A stretch of DNA of 19,031 bases from CPC320 sp002684375 (GTDB lineage: Bacteria > Pseudomonadota > Alphaproteobacteria > Rhodobacterales > Rhodobacteraceae). A program made the position numbers and the translations under genes. Below the pieces are notes generated by a model. It saw nothing but the letters and a program-made list of their open reading frames with translations, was not told where the DNA came from and searched no databases. How positions within the stretch are numbered: position 1 is the stretch's first letter; each line of letters starts with the position of its first letter. Where the stretch lies: NCBI GenBank assembly GCA_965662545.1, contig CBFIHZ010000054.1, positions 1-19,031 on the forward strand, given 5' to 3'. Shown piece after piece: positions 1-7,292 of this stretch.

Positions 1-40
1 ACTTGACGGGTGCGGATGGGCGGGTCGGTACGATTTCCGG

Positions 41-544
41 TCAGAACCGGTCGGCTTGTTTCCGCAACTGCCGCGCCCGTGTGAGGATCGATTCCTCAAT
101 TGCGCGCTGGGTGCCCATGCTGACCGGACCGCTTTTGGTTTGCAGCGACAGCTTTAATGAGCGGGCGTCCAAAGACGGGTCAGATACAAAAATCGAGGCG
201 CGATAGGCGCGGTTGCCACCCGGAGGGGTGCCATAGCCGGTCACGATCAGACCGCTGAACGGATCAACCGACTTGACCGGTAGAAAATCAAGCACTTCAA
301 GCGCGGCGCGCCATATATACTGATTGACCTTGGTGACCTGCTCGGCCTTGGGATCGCGCAGAGCGTCCCAGATTGTCTCCCGTTTTTTTTCTTCGACCTT
401 GGGGGTGTTGCGTAGTTTCTGGAACCAGGACCCCTTTTTATCTTCGGCTTTGTCCGCACCTTTGTCTTTGCCGGCGCTGCAGGCGGTGAGGCCCAGCACC
501 GTGATGCAAAGGACGGCAGAGCGGAAGAATATAGAACGACGCAT
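41..544 (-). CDS. DUF3576 family lipoprotein
   Basis: A predicted outer-membrane or periplasmic lipoprotein of 167 residues with no known biochemical role. The N-terminus has two arginines, a hydrophobic stretch and a lipobox ending in LTAC, so lipidation at that cysteine is expected. A charged Lys/Glu/Asp-rich linker follows, then the conserved domain (WDALRDP, VNQYIWRAALEVLDFLPV, SVDPFSGLIVTGYG), which I recognise as DUF3576, a family found mainly in alphaproteobacteria. The ATG at 544 is preferred over an in-frame TTG at 550 because an AAGGG ribosome site lies 7 nt upstream of the ATG. In related genomes this gene often sits next to leuS, but the 40 bases left at the window edge contain no readable gene. 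Family assignment is fairly safe; the function is unknown. Confidence 0.85.
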   Translation of the reverse strand: MRRSIFFRSAVLCITVLGLTACSAGKDKGADKAEDKKGSWFQKLRNTPKVEEKKRETIWDALRDPKAEQVTKVNQYIWRAALEVLDFLPVKSVDPFSGLIVTGYGTPPGGNRAYRASIFVSDPSLDARSLKLSLQTKSGPVSMGTQRAIEESILTRARQLRKQADRF

Positions 545-820
545 GATCAAACCCTTAATGTGCTGCGCGCAGTGGTAAAGAAGCCGGTGACGCAGGGCAA
601 GTCCCTAGTGTGGCAAAAGCTTTTGCGCTCTGGCGGGGAAGCGGCCCCCGCTGATCCCGACTGTGACATTGATGCATCACATTTTCGGGATTGCCGTCTC
701 TTGAATGCGGGGCGATTGCAAACTCTCTAAAGGATAAATACGAAAGAGACATAAACTATATTTAGTAAATTAATTAGTACTTATGACATTTATTGTTGAG
801 AAGAAACTGAGGAAAAAATC

Positions 821-905
821 ATGAAAAAAACACTTTTGACAACAACAGCTCTCGTTGCGCTGGCTGGCGCCGCCACTGCTGAAATCACCGTAACCGGAAC
901 CGCCA
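821..905 (+). pseudogene. Porin gene 5' remnant (signal peptide plus first strand)
   Basis: This begins with a good ribosome site (GAGGA at 809-813) and ATG at 821. It encodes a textbook signal peptide (MKKTLLTTTALVALAGAATA) followed by EITVTGTARL, the start of the mature part of Rhodobacterales outer-membrane porins of ~300 residues. After about codon 28 the similarity stops: the frame runs on for ~30 unrelated residues and ends at 1003. The upstream region (roughly 730-800) is very AT-rich, as expected for a strong porin promoter, so a short secreted peptide might still be made. I read it as a truncated porin gene whose remainder was lost by a deletion or recombination that joined it to the fragment beginning near 901. 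Confidence 0.7.
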
Positions 906-1143
906 GATTGCTTTGGCCTGTGGTTTGCGGCATGTATATGTTGGAAATATCAAGCATTTTGAGGCGCAATCAAGTTACTGTACCGGTTGTGGTGCCCGGG
1001 TGATTGGGCGTGATTGGCACCTGCTTAGCACATGGCAGTTAAGTGATTTCGGCAATTGCACCATATGCGGCACCCAGTTTGCTGGGCGTTTCAGCGGACT
1101 GCCGGGTGATTGGGGTAGAAAAAGGCTTCCTATTAGAATTTAG
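901..1143 (+). pseudogene. C-terminal remnant of an AmmeMemoRadiSam system radical SAM enzyme
   Basis: In a different frame from the porin start, the sequence reads RQIALACGLRHVYVGNI and then two CxxC pairs (YCTGCGARVIGRDW and CTICGTQFAGRF), ending GDWGRKRLPIRI-stop. This matches the C-terminal tail of AmmeMemoRadiSam (AmrS-type) radical SAM proteins: GLRYVYxGN, a CxxCG pair, a second CxxCG pair, then PGDWGxRRLPVRI. Only about 80 of ~330-380 residues remain. The radical SAM core with its CxxxCxxC cluster is missing, and there is no start or ribosome site, so the fragment is dead. The natural stop at 1141-1143 seems intact, so the break is at the 5' side, within about ten bases of position 905. 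Confidence 0.7.
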
Positions 1144-1794
1144 TAAGGCCGTGGCTTGAATCACGCGTCGATCTATTTCGCGTTATTTTCCTGTTAATAT
1201 AATTTATGACGCTCCTCACAAAGACCCGTACCAAGATGTATTTGTATCGCTATTTTGTTCGGGCCAGGCTGCGCTTCGGGCCTACACTGGCGGCTCAATT
1301 GTCTTGAAGTCCGCATTCAGGAACGCATAAAGCGTGATCTTGAGAATGTCGCCGTCTATTATCACAGGATTGCTTTACCGGCTCTTTAGCGCCGTGAAGG
1401 TTGATAAGCCGAGCAAATGATGTGAGATTTATAGGGATTTGAATCAAGAGCTTATCGCCTTTCTGAGCCTGAACCCGATATCTTGCCGTTTTGGGGTTGC
1501 GTCAAAGGAAACATGCAATGCCAGCCCGTCAATTTTGCGTGGCTGCCGGTGTTTATACCCTCCCTGTGATCGTGTGCAAAAATCAGATTTGATGAGGAGC
1601 AGCTATCGTTTGGATTTTTTTAATTGATCTCGATTCGTCCAGATCAACAGTCCTTATTTTATTCTTGAAACTGCTGACTGTTCACAAATTGAACATAATT
1701 TAGGCATGGGTGATTAGATTTGAACAGTCATACTAGTGTTCTGCTGGGAGTTGGCTCTTTATTTTAGAGAAAACAAGAAAAGAATAGGTGAAAC
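1144..1794. other. Gene-poor 650-bp stretch between pseudogenes and the dehydrogenase operon
   Basis: No convincing gene is seen on either strand. The only open frames are short and lack ribosome sites and family resemblance: a 34-codon + frame starting near 1206, a ~62-codon TTG-started frame at 1439-1627, and a minus-strand stretch ending at 1282 that reads like a protein C-terminus (DGDILKITLYAFLNADFKT). The last could be a gene remnant but I cannot name it. The final ~120 bases are AT-rich and carry the operator-like repeats described separately, so the promoter of the following operon is expected here. I could not choose a clear -35/-10 pair. Confidence 0.5.
1676..1729. promoter_or_regulatory. 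Palindromic operator-like cluster upstream of the dehydrogenase/ABC operon
   Basis: TGTTCACAAATTGAACA at 1679-1695 is an inverted repeat with perfect 6-bp arms and a 5-bp spacer. The left arm extends to GACTGTTCA (1676-1684), whose exact reverse complement TGAACAGTC recurs at 1721-1729. A related TCAACAGTC lies at 1644-1652. Three to four half-sites of one motif within ~90 bp, 65-150 bp before the start codon of the dehydrogenase, suggest a regulator that binds as a dimer, perhaps with looping or cooperative binding. No regulator gene sits next to it. The GntR protein at 10310-11023 is a possible partner, but its own upstream repeat is different. Confidence 0.5.
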
Positions 1795-2847
1795 ATGAAA
1801 GCACAAGTGCTGCATAAATATGATGATGATCTGACGGCATCATCTTGGGTCAACATGGAAAATGTTGCAGATCCCAAAATAGAAAAATCTAGTGATGTAA
1901 TTGTGCGTATCGGCGGCGCCGGTGTTTGTCGCACCGACTTGCATATTATCGAAGGTGTCTGGCGGGTGGCCACTGATCCAAACGGGGATGCTTTGCTGCC
2001 CTTGATTATGGGCCATGAAAACGCTGGATGGATCGAAGACGTAGGTCCCGAAGTTGAAGGTCTTAAAAAAGGCGACCCGGTCATCGTGCACCCCAAAATT
2101 ACTGGTGGCACTTGTCTGGCTTGCCGGCGTGGGCATGATATGCATGGCGATGGATCTTTCCCCGGCGTTGATTGTAATGGTGGTTATGCGGAAGCGCTTA
2201 AAACGTCTGCTCGCAACATTGTTAAATTGCCGCACACATTGGCGCCAAAAGATATGGCCGCCTATGCGGATGCGGGGCTTACCGCATATCGCGCCGCCAA
2301 AAAGGCATCGCGGCATTTGCTGCCTGGTGAAAAATGCGTTGTAATTGGCTCGGGCGGTTTGGGCCATATTGCCATTCAGGTTTTGCGCGCGATGTGTGCG
2401 GCCGATATCATCGTAGTGGATCCATCAGACATGTCTTTGTCACTGGCTGAGTCCTGCGGCGCTGACGCTTTGGTTAAAGCTGACGGAAATGAAGTCGAAA
2501 AAGTACTTGAATTGACTAAAGGCAAAGGCGCTGAGGCGGTTCTCGATTTTGTCGCTGAGCGCGGCACAACGGCCAAAGGTCTGGCAATGACCCGGCCAAT
2601 GGGCAGCTATTATGTGATTGGCTACGGCGAAGACATCAACGTCAGCGCCTTTGAAATGATCACCACTGAAAAAAATATCATCGGTAATCTGGTGGGGACA
2701 TGGGCAGAGCTGACCGAATTGATGGCGTTGGCTGACAAAGGCCAAGTGCATCTGGCTGTGCAAGAATACAGCTTGGCCAATGCCAACCAAGCTTTGCAAG
2801 ATCTCAACAACGGCAAGGTCAAAGGACGTGCTGTCCTTATTCCATAA
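1795..2847 (+). CDS. Zinc-dependent alcohol dehydrogenase, NAD-preferring
   Basis: A 350-residue medium-chain dehydrogenase/reductase that probably oxidises an alcohol or polyol (or reduces the aldehyde) with NAD(H) in the cytoplasm. Catalytic zinc ligands are visible: C45 (GAGVCRTDLH), H74 with E75 (MGHENAG) and probably D159. The Rossmann motif GSGGLG is at 185-190, and D209 at the end of the next strand (VVDPSD) favours NAD over NADP. The start is fixed by AGGTG just before the ATG. It is the first gene of an operon with a five-gene ABC importer (34 nt to the next gene), so its substrate is probably derived from what that importer brings in. The structural-zinc lobe keeps only C107 and C110; the first and fourth cysteines of the usual four appear replaced by glycine. 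The family is certain, the substrate is not. Confidence 0.9.
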   Translation: MKAQVLHKYDDDLTASSWVNMENVADPKIEKSSDVIVRIGGAGVCRTDLHIIEGVWRVATDPNGDALLPLIMGHENAGWIEDVGPEVEGLKKGDPVIVHPKITGGTCLACRRGHDMHGDGSFPGVDCNGGYAEALKTSARNIVKLPHTLAPKDMAAYADAGLTAYRAAKKASRHLLPGEKCVVIGSGGLGHIAIQVLRAMCAADIIVVDPSDMSLSLAESCGADALVKADGNEVEKVLELTKGKGAEAVLDFVAERGTTAKGLAMTRPMGSYYVIGYGEDINVSAFEMITTEKNIIGNLVGTWAELTELMALADKGQVHLAVQEYSLANANQALQDLNNGKVKGRAVLIP

Positions 2848-2881
2848 ATTAAGTAAGACGACTAACTGGGAGGAAGACAAG

Positions 2882-4420
2882 ATGAAGAAAGTATTAGGTA
2901 TGGGTGTTGTCGCCGCGACTGCAAGCTTACTTGCAGGCGCTGTGCAGGCCGATAAATGGAGCGATCAGTTTCCACATATCAAAAACACCGGCGATATTCC
3001 GGGTGAGTGTTCATATGACGCAATGTCCCAAAAAGACTATAGCGGTCAGAAGCTTACCATCAACACCCACGCGGTGCCTGTGATGGGTGAGCCAACTGCT
3101 TTGCACGCCGAGCAGTTCAGTGCCCTGACCGGCGCCGAAGTCAGCGTGATCCACACCCCTGCGGGCGATTTATACTCAAAGGCGATGGTGCCATTTCAAG
3201 CGGGTCAAGCACCCTATGACATTGTGTTTGGGTTCTCGAACTTTATTCGCGATTGGAAGCAATATCTTGAGCCGGTGCCGGCCAAATACGTGAACATGCG
3301 TCAGATGCAAGACGTTACCCAGAGCCACATCGATGTGAACTCTTGGGATGGCGAGATGATCCAGTTTCCAATCGATGGGGATCGTCACTATTTGAAGTAC
3401 AGAAAAGACGTGATCGACAACCCTGAGTATCAGGCCAAATATAAGGCTGAGACCGGCAAAGAATTGCGGGTGCCGCAGACGTGGAAGGAATACGGCGAAA
3501 TGGCTGCGTTCTTTAACGGCTGGGATTGGGACAATGACGGCGAGCTTGAGTATGGTTCAGCCGAGGTGATGAAAAAAGATGACCTGATGTTTGCGGCCTT
3601 CTTCAGCCGTTCAGTTGCCTATGCGAAAAACCCAAGAACACCAGGTGGGTATTTCTTTGATTTGGAAACCATGGAGCCGCTGATCAACGGTCCGGGGTTT
3701 GTCGAGGCTCTGACCGATTGGGTCGCGGCGACAAAATATGTACCTCCGGGCGGGATTAACTTTGGTCTTGGCGACGAGATTAACTCATTTGGTGGCGGCC
3801 AAACGCTGTTCAGCTTCTCTTGGGATGATGCTTTCGTGGCGGCGATGCAAGACGACAGTGCGATCAAAAACCAGGTTGGCGCCGCACCTCTGCCGGGGTC
3901 AGACCGCGTTTGGAACCGCGTCAGCGGTGCGTGGGAAGACGAGTACAATCAGGCACCCTACATCGTTTGGGGCTGGACAGCGGCCGTTGCCAAGAAAAGC
4001 AAAAACCACGATATGGCGTTTGATTACCTGTGCTTCTTTGCCAATGATGCAAACCACCAGGCAGACATTGCCATTGGCCGCTTTGGCGTGAACCCGTTCA
4101 AAAAGTCGGACTTCGTGCCTGAACTTTATGTTGAGCGTCAAGGATGGGATCCGGAAATTGCGCAGCAATATGCGGATACGTTGATGGAGATGGAAGAAGG
4201 CAGCAGAAACCGGGTGTTCCCGCTGCGTGTTCCGGGTGTTTTCCAGTTCAATAGCGCCATCGCAACCGGTACGTCCAAGGCTTTGGCAGGACAGCTGTCA
4301 CCCCAAGAAGCGCTGGATGAAGTTGCGGCCGAGTGGAAAAAGATCGTCAAGCGCATCGGCAAAGACGTGGTAAGAGAAGCTTATGCCGTTGGTGTCGCTT
4401 TGGAAGACAATCTAGAGTAA
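2882..4420 (+). CDS. ABC importer periplasmic solute-binding protein, family 1 (GlpV-like size and layout)
   Basis: A 512-residue secreted binding protein. The start at 2882 follows a strong ribosome site (GGGAGGA at 2868-2874), and the signal peptide is cleaved near AVQA-DKW at about residue 23. An in-frame ATG further upstream (2780) lies inside the dehydrogenase gene and lacks a signal peptide, so it is rejected. The mature protein has features of family 1 carbohydrate-binding proteins: an FSALTGAEV segment, AGQAPYDIV, a YRKDVIDNPEYQAKY segment and a C-terminal helix-rich region. At over 500 residues it is longer than common sugar-binding proteins (~400-430) and resembles the glycerol-binding GlpV class, which also works with two distinct ATPases. 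Two permease and two ATPase genes follow. The ligand is unknown: a polyol, sugar or other hydroxylated compound is likely. Confidence 0.88.
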   Translation: MKKVLGMGVVAATASLLAGAVQADKWSDQFPHIKNTGDIPGECSYDAMSQKDYSGQKLTINTHAVPVMGEPTALHAEQFSALTGAEVSVIHTPAGDLYSKAMVPFQAGQAPYDIVFGFSNFIRDWKQYLEPVPAKYVNMRQMQDVTQSHIDVNSWDGEMIQFPIDGDRHYLKYRKDVIDNPEYQAKYKAETGKELRVPQTWKEYGEMAAFFNGWDWDNDGELEYGSAEVMKKDDLMFAAFFSRSVAYAKNPRTPGGYFFDLETMEPLINGPGFVEALTDWVAATKYVPPGGINFGLGDEINSFGGGQTLFSFSWDDAFVAAMQDDSAIKNQVGAAPLPGSDRVWNRVSGAWEDEYNQAPYIVWGWTAAVAKKSKNHDMAFDYLCFFANDANHQADIAIGRFGVNPFKKSDFVPELYVERQGWDPEIAQQYADTLMEMEEGSRNRVFPLRVPGVFQFNSAIATGTSKALAGQLSPQEALDEVAAEWKKIVKRIGKDVVREAYAVGVALEDNLE

Positions 4421-4443
4421 ATTATCACTTAAGACACACTATT

Positions 4444-4470
4444 TGAACGCCCCTGATGATGGGGCGTTCA
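4444..4470 (+). terminator. Strong stem-loop between binding-protein and permease genes (attenuator/mRNA stabiliser)
   Basis: TGAACGCCCC and GGGGCGTTCA form a perfect 10-bp stem with a 7-nt loop (TGATGAT), followed by TTTCTT. It lies 24 bases after the stop of the binding-protein gene and ~24 bases before the first permease start. In ABC importer operons such hairpins typically cause partial termination and protect the upstream mRNA, giving much more binding protein than membrane components. The short, interrupted T tract fits a leaky terminator. Confidence 0.75.
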
Positions 4471-4493
4471 TTTCTTAACCATGGCGAGAAACA

Positions 4494-5360
4494 ATGAACT
4501 TTAAACACAAATATTTGTTTTTGCTTCCTGGATTGCTGGTTCTTTTAGGTATCTTGATCTTTCCTATTGGGTTTACGGTCAGATTAAGCCTGTCCAGTTG
4601 GGACAGCTTTTTCCCCGGCCTGGATTTTATCGGTCTTGAAAATTATATCCGGCTCTTCACCGACGATCTGCGCTTTTGGGAGGCTTTTTTACGTCTCAGC
4701 TTTCTGTCAATAACAACGGTCTTTCTGCAGTATGTAATCGGTTTTTCTCTGGCGCTTATGGTCTGGAAAGAGATACGGTTTCAGCGGTTCTTCCGCGTCT
4801 TATTCCTTATTCCGATGATGACGACACCGGTTATTATGACGGTAATCTGGCGGACCTTCTTTCACGAATCCCTGGGCCCTGTGAATGATTTCTTTAGTCT
4901 TTTCGGTGTGACGCCGCTGTGGCTCAGTGATGAGCATCTGGCGCTGGTCACGGTGATTATCGTTGAGGTTTGGCAGTGGACGCCCTTTATGTTCCTGTTG
5001 TTGTTGGCGGGTCTTTTGTCCTTGCCGAAAGAACCGTTTCTGGCCGCCTCTATTGATGGCGCGGGTCCTATTCGCAAGTTTGTCTATGTCACCTTCCCCT
5101 TGATGGCACCCATTTCAATCGGCGCCATTATCATCCGTCTGATCGAAGCGTCAAAGATAATGGATACGGTCTATGTCCTGACTTCGGGCGGGCCCGGGAC
5201 AGCGACAGAGACCTCAAGCTTTTATATTTTTATCAAAGGTTTGCGGGAGTTTCAGTTTGGCTATTCTGCAGCCCTGTCGTTCACCTATCTCATCATAATG
5301 ATCATCAGCCTGACCATCATTGCTAAAGTTCTGGTCAAGCTTATGATAAGGAGTAACTAA
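4494..5360 (+). CDS. ABC sugar-type importer permease (first of two, MalF/GlpP-like)
   Basis: A 288-residue inner-membrane permease with about six hydrophobic segments. The EAA loop that docks on the ATPases is at about 180-202 (E180, A184-A185, D188-G189-A190, then FVYVTFPLM). It should pair with the next gene product to form the translocation channel. An upstream ATG at 4481 is out of frame; the chosen ATG at 4494 has only a weak GAGA ribosome site, in line with lower expression than the binding protein. The gene ends two bases before the second permease start. Confidence 0.9.
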   Translation: MNFKHKYLFLLPGLLVLLGILIFPIGFTVRLSLSSWDSFFPGLDFIGLENYIRLFTDDLRFWEAFLRLSFLSITTVFLQYVIGFSLALMVWKEIRFQRFFRVLFLIPMMTTPVIMTVIWRTFFHESLGPVNDFFSLFGVTPLWLSDEHLALVTVIIVEVWQWTPFMFLLLLAGLLSLPKEPFLAASIDGAGPIRKFVYVTFPLMAPISIGAIIIRLIEASKIMDTVYVLTSGGPGTATETSSFYIFIKGLREFQFGYSAALSFTYLIIMIISLTIIAKVLVKLMIRSN

Positions 5361-5362
5361 AG

Positions 5363-6211
5363 ATGCGCCTTGTATATGTGACGCTCAAGTATCTGGCTGT
5401 CTGCCTGTGGTCGATGTTTGTGATAGCGCCGTTTCTGTGGGCACTCTCTACGTCTTTCAAGGATTTTAATTCGGTTACCGGCGGGGCCACCTATATCCCG
5501 TGGGTGGATTTCGAGCCCTCCCTCGAGGGCTGGCGCGTCTTGCTGCGGTCGCCGGCACAGGGGGGCGTCAATATTGTCGAGCCCTATTTCAACAGTATCT
5601 TTGTCACCTGTTCGGCCAGTTTGATCAGCATCATTTTAGGGACGCTGGCCGCCTATGCGCTGTCGCGGTTTACCTTCAAAGCGGGCTTTGTCAAAAACAA
5701 CGACATCACCTTCTTTTTTATCTCTCAGCGGATCATGCCGCCGATTGTTCTGTCGATCCCGTTTTTTATCATGTTGGGCAAATTGGGGCTTTTGGATAGC
5801 TTAATGGGGCTGATCGTCGTGTATATTGTGTTGCTCATGCCAATTGCGGTGTGGATCATGGTGGACTTTTTTAACAAAGTACCGAAAGAAATTGACGAGA
5901 CAGCGCTGATTGACGGCTGCAACCCCTATCAGGCGTTTTATAAAGTTGTGCTGCCCAATTCTATTCCGGGCCTGATCGTGGCGGGCTTGTTTTGCATGAT
6001 CTTTGGCTGGACCGACTTTTTCTTTGCTTTCATTTTAACGTTTACCGAGGTGCAGCTTTTGCCGGTTGCGATTGTTGCGTTGAATTCATCGATCACACCT
6101 TGGTGGAGCCTGTCGGCGGCGGCGCTTGTCTGCGTGGCACCGCTGATCGTCGTGGCTTTCATCGTCGAGCGCTATCTCTCCAAAGGCAACCTATCAGGAG
6201 CGTTGAAGTAA
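5363..6211 (+). CDS. ABC sugar-type importer permease (second of two, MalG/GlpQ-like)
   Basis: A 282-residue inner-membrane permease, partner of the protein encoded just upstream. Hydrophobic segments span the whole length, and the EAA loop is at about 179-198 (E179-T180-A181, D184-G185, then YKVVLPNSIPG). A clear ribosome site AAGGAG (5348-5353) overlaps the end of the preceding gene, so the two are translationally close-coupled. The first ATPase gene begins one base after its stop codon. Confidence 0.9.
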   Translation: MRLVYVTLKYLAVCLWSMFVIAPFLWALSTSFKDFNSVTGGATYIPWVDFEPSLEGWRVLLRSPAQGGVNIVEPYFNSIFVTCSASLISIILGTLAAYALSRFTFKAGFVKNNDITFFFISQRIMPPIVLSIPFFIMLGKLGLLDSLMGLIVVYIVLLMPIAVWIMVDFFNKVPKEIDETALIDGCNPYQAFYKVVLPNSIPGLIVAGLFCMIFGWTDFFFAFILTFTEVQLLPVAIVALNSSITPWWSLSAAALVCVAPLIVVAFIVERYLSKGNLSGALK

Positions 6212-6212
6212 C

Positions 6213-7292
6213 ATGTCGCTGAAAGTTTCGAACCTGTCTCTGAAACCCGACGCCGAGTTTCACCTCGATGATGTTTCGTTCGAAATGTCAAAGGGCAAGA
6301 TCTATACGGTGATTGGCCGGACATTGTCGGGCAAGACGACCCTATTGAAAACCATTGCCGGTCTGATCCGCCCCGACAGCGGCGAGATGTCGCTCGACGG
6401 GGCCAATTTTGGCGCTGTCCCTGTGTGGAAGCGTCAGGTCGCGATGGTGTACCAGCAGTTTATCAATTACCCGCATCTGACAGTCTATGACAACGTGGCC
6501 TTCCCGCTCAAACAGCGGAAATTGCCGATGGCCGAGATTGATACCCGGGTGATGCAAGCGCTGGCGCAGGTGGGGCTTCAGGGGTTTGAAAACCGCAAGA
6601 TCCAAGCGCTTTCCGGCGGTCAGCAACAGCGCGTTGCGCTGGCGCGGTCGCTGGTCAAAGAGGCCAGCATCCTGCTGCTGGATGAGCCTTTGGTCAATCT
6701 GGATTATAAATTGCGCGAACAGCTGCGCGAAGAGTTCAAGAATATTTTCAGCGCCAAAGCGTCTGAAAATGCGATCTTGATTTATTCGACCACGGACCCG
6801 GTGGAAGCGATGCAACTGGGCGGTGAAATCATCGTGATGGACGAGGGGCGTATCCTGCAGCAGGCCAGCGCGCAGGAAATTTATGAAAACCCCAGAACCA
6901 CCAAAGTGGCGCAGATCACAAATGATCCTGCGATGAACCTGTTTGAGGGGGAGATCGTCGATATACATCTGGTTCTAAGCCCGACCATCCGTCTCGAGCT
7001 TCCCCCGCATTTGGCGGCCTTGCCGAGGGGGCGCTATACCTTTGGCATCCGGGCGTCGGGCATAACGTTGGACAGCGCCGGCTTTCCGTTTCAAATCGAA
7101 CTGGCCGAAATCAGTGGCTCAGAGACCTTCCTGCACCTGCAGCACGAGCAGGTGCATGTGGTCGGCCTGCTGGATTCGGTGCAAAATTTTGATATTGGCC
7201 AAACGGTTACGGCAGGGATTGATAGCAGCTCCCTCTATGCCTTTGATCAAAGCGGAAATCTGGTGGCTTCACCCTATGGCGGAACAAAATAA
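6213..7292 (+). CDS. ABC importer ATPase, GlpS-like, lacking the switch histidine
   Basis: A 359-residue CUT1-type ATP-binding subunit with an ABC domain and a C-terminal regulatory (TOBE-like) domain from about residue 240. Walker A is the variant GRTLSGKT (35-42), the Q-loop glutamine is Q81, the signature LSGGQ (133-137) is perfect, Walker B is ILLLDE (153-158) and the D-loop is NLD (162-164). The H-loop reads YSTTDPVEAM instead of the usual YVTHDQxEAM, so the switch histidine is a threonine (T194). The Walker A wording, VYQQFINYP and the missing histidine resemble GlpS of the rhizobial glycerol importer. An AGGAG ribosome site lies at 6196-6200. Its stop codon overlaps the next start (TAATG), as expected for two ATPases made in equal amounts. 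Confidence 0.9.
   Translation: MSLKVSNLSLKPDAEFHLDDVSFEMSKGKIYTVIGRTLSGKTTLLKTIAGLIRPDSGEMSLDGANFGAVPVWKRQVAMVYQQFINYPHLTVYDNVAFPLKQRKLPMAEIDTRVMQALAQVGLQGFENRKIQALSGGQQQRVALARSLVKEASILLLDEPLVNLDYKLREQLREEFKNIFSAKASENAILIYSTTDPVEAMQLGGEIIVMDEGRILQQASAQEIYENPRTTKVAQITNDPAMNLFEGEIVDIHLVLSPTIRLELPPHLAALPRGRYTFGIRASGITLDSAGFPFQIELAEISGSETFLHLQHEQVHVVGLLDSVQNFDIGQTVTAGIDSSSLYAFDQSGNLVASPYGGTK

Noticed and set aside
1..40. Possible leuS start at the window edge
   Set aside because: Expected from synteny, but no start codon or recognisable coding sequence is present in these bases.
1261..1284. Short GC-rich repeat-like stretch resembling a hairpin or tRNA arm
   Set aside because: Only four-base palindromic matches; no cloverleaf or stable stem could be formed by eye.
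1439..1627. A ~62-codon open frame in the gene-poor stretch
   Set aside because: TTG start, no ribosome site, cysteine/serine-rich composition without a recognisable domain; it looks like chance.
2780..2881. Longer binding-protein start at 2780
   Set aside because: It lies inside the dehydrogenase gene and would place residues before an evident signal peptide; the ATG at 2882 has a strong ribosome site.
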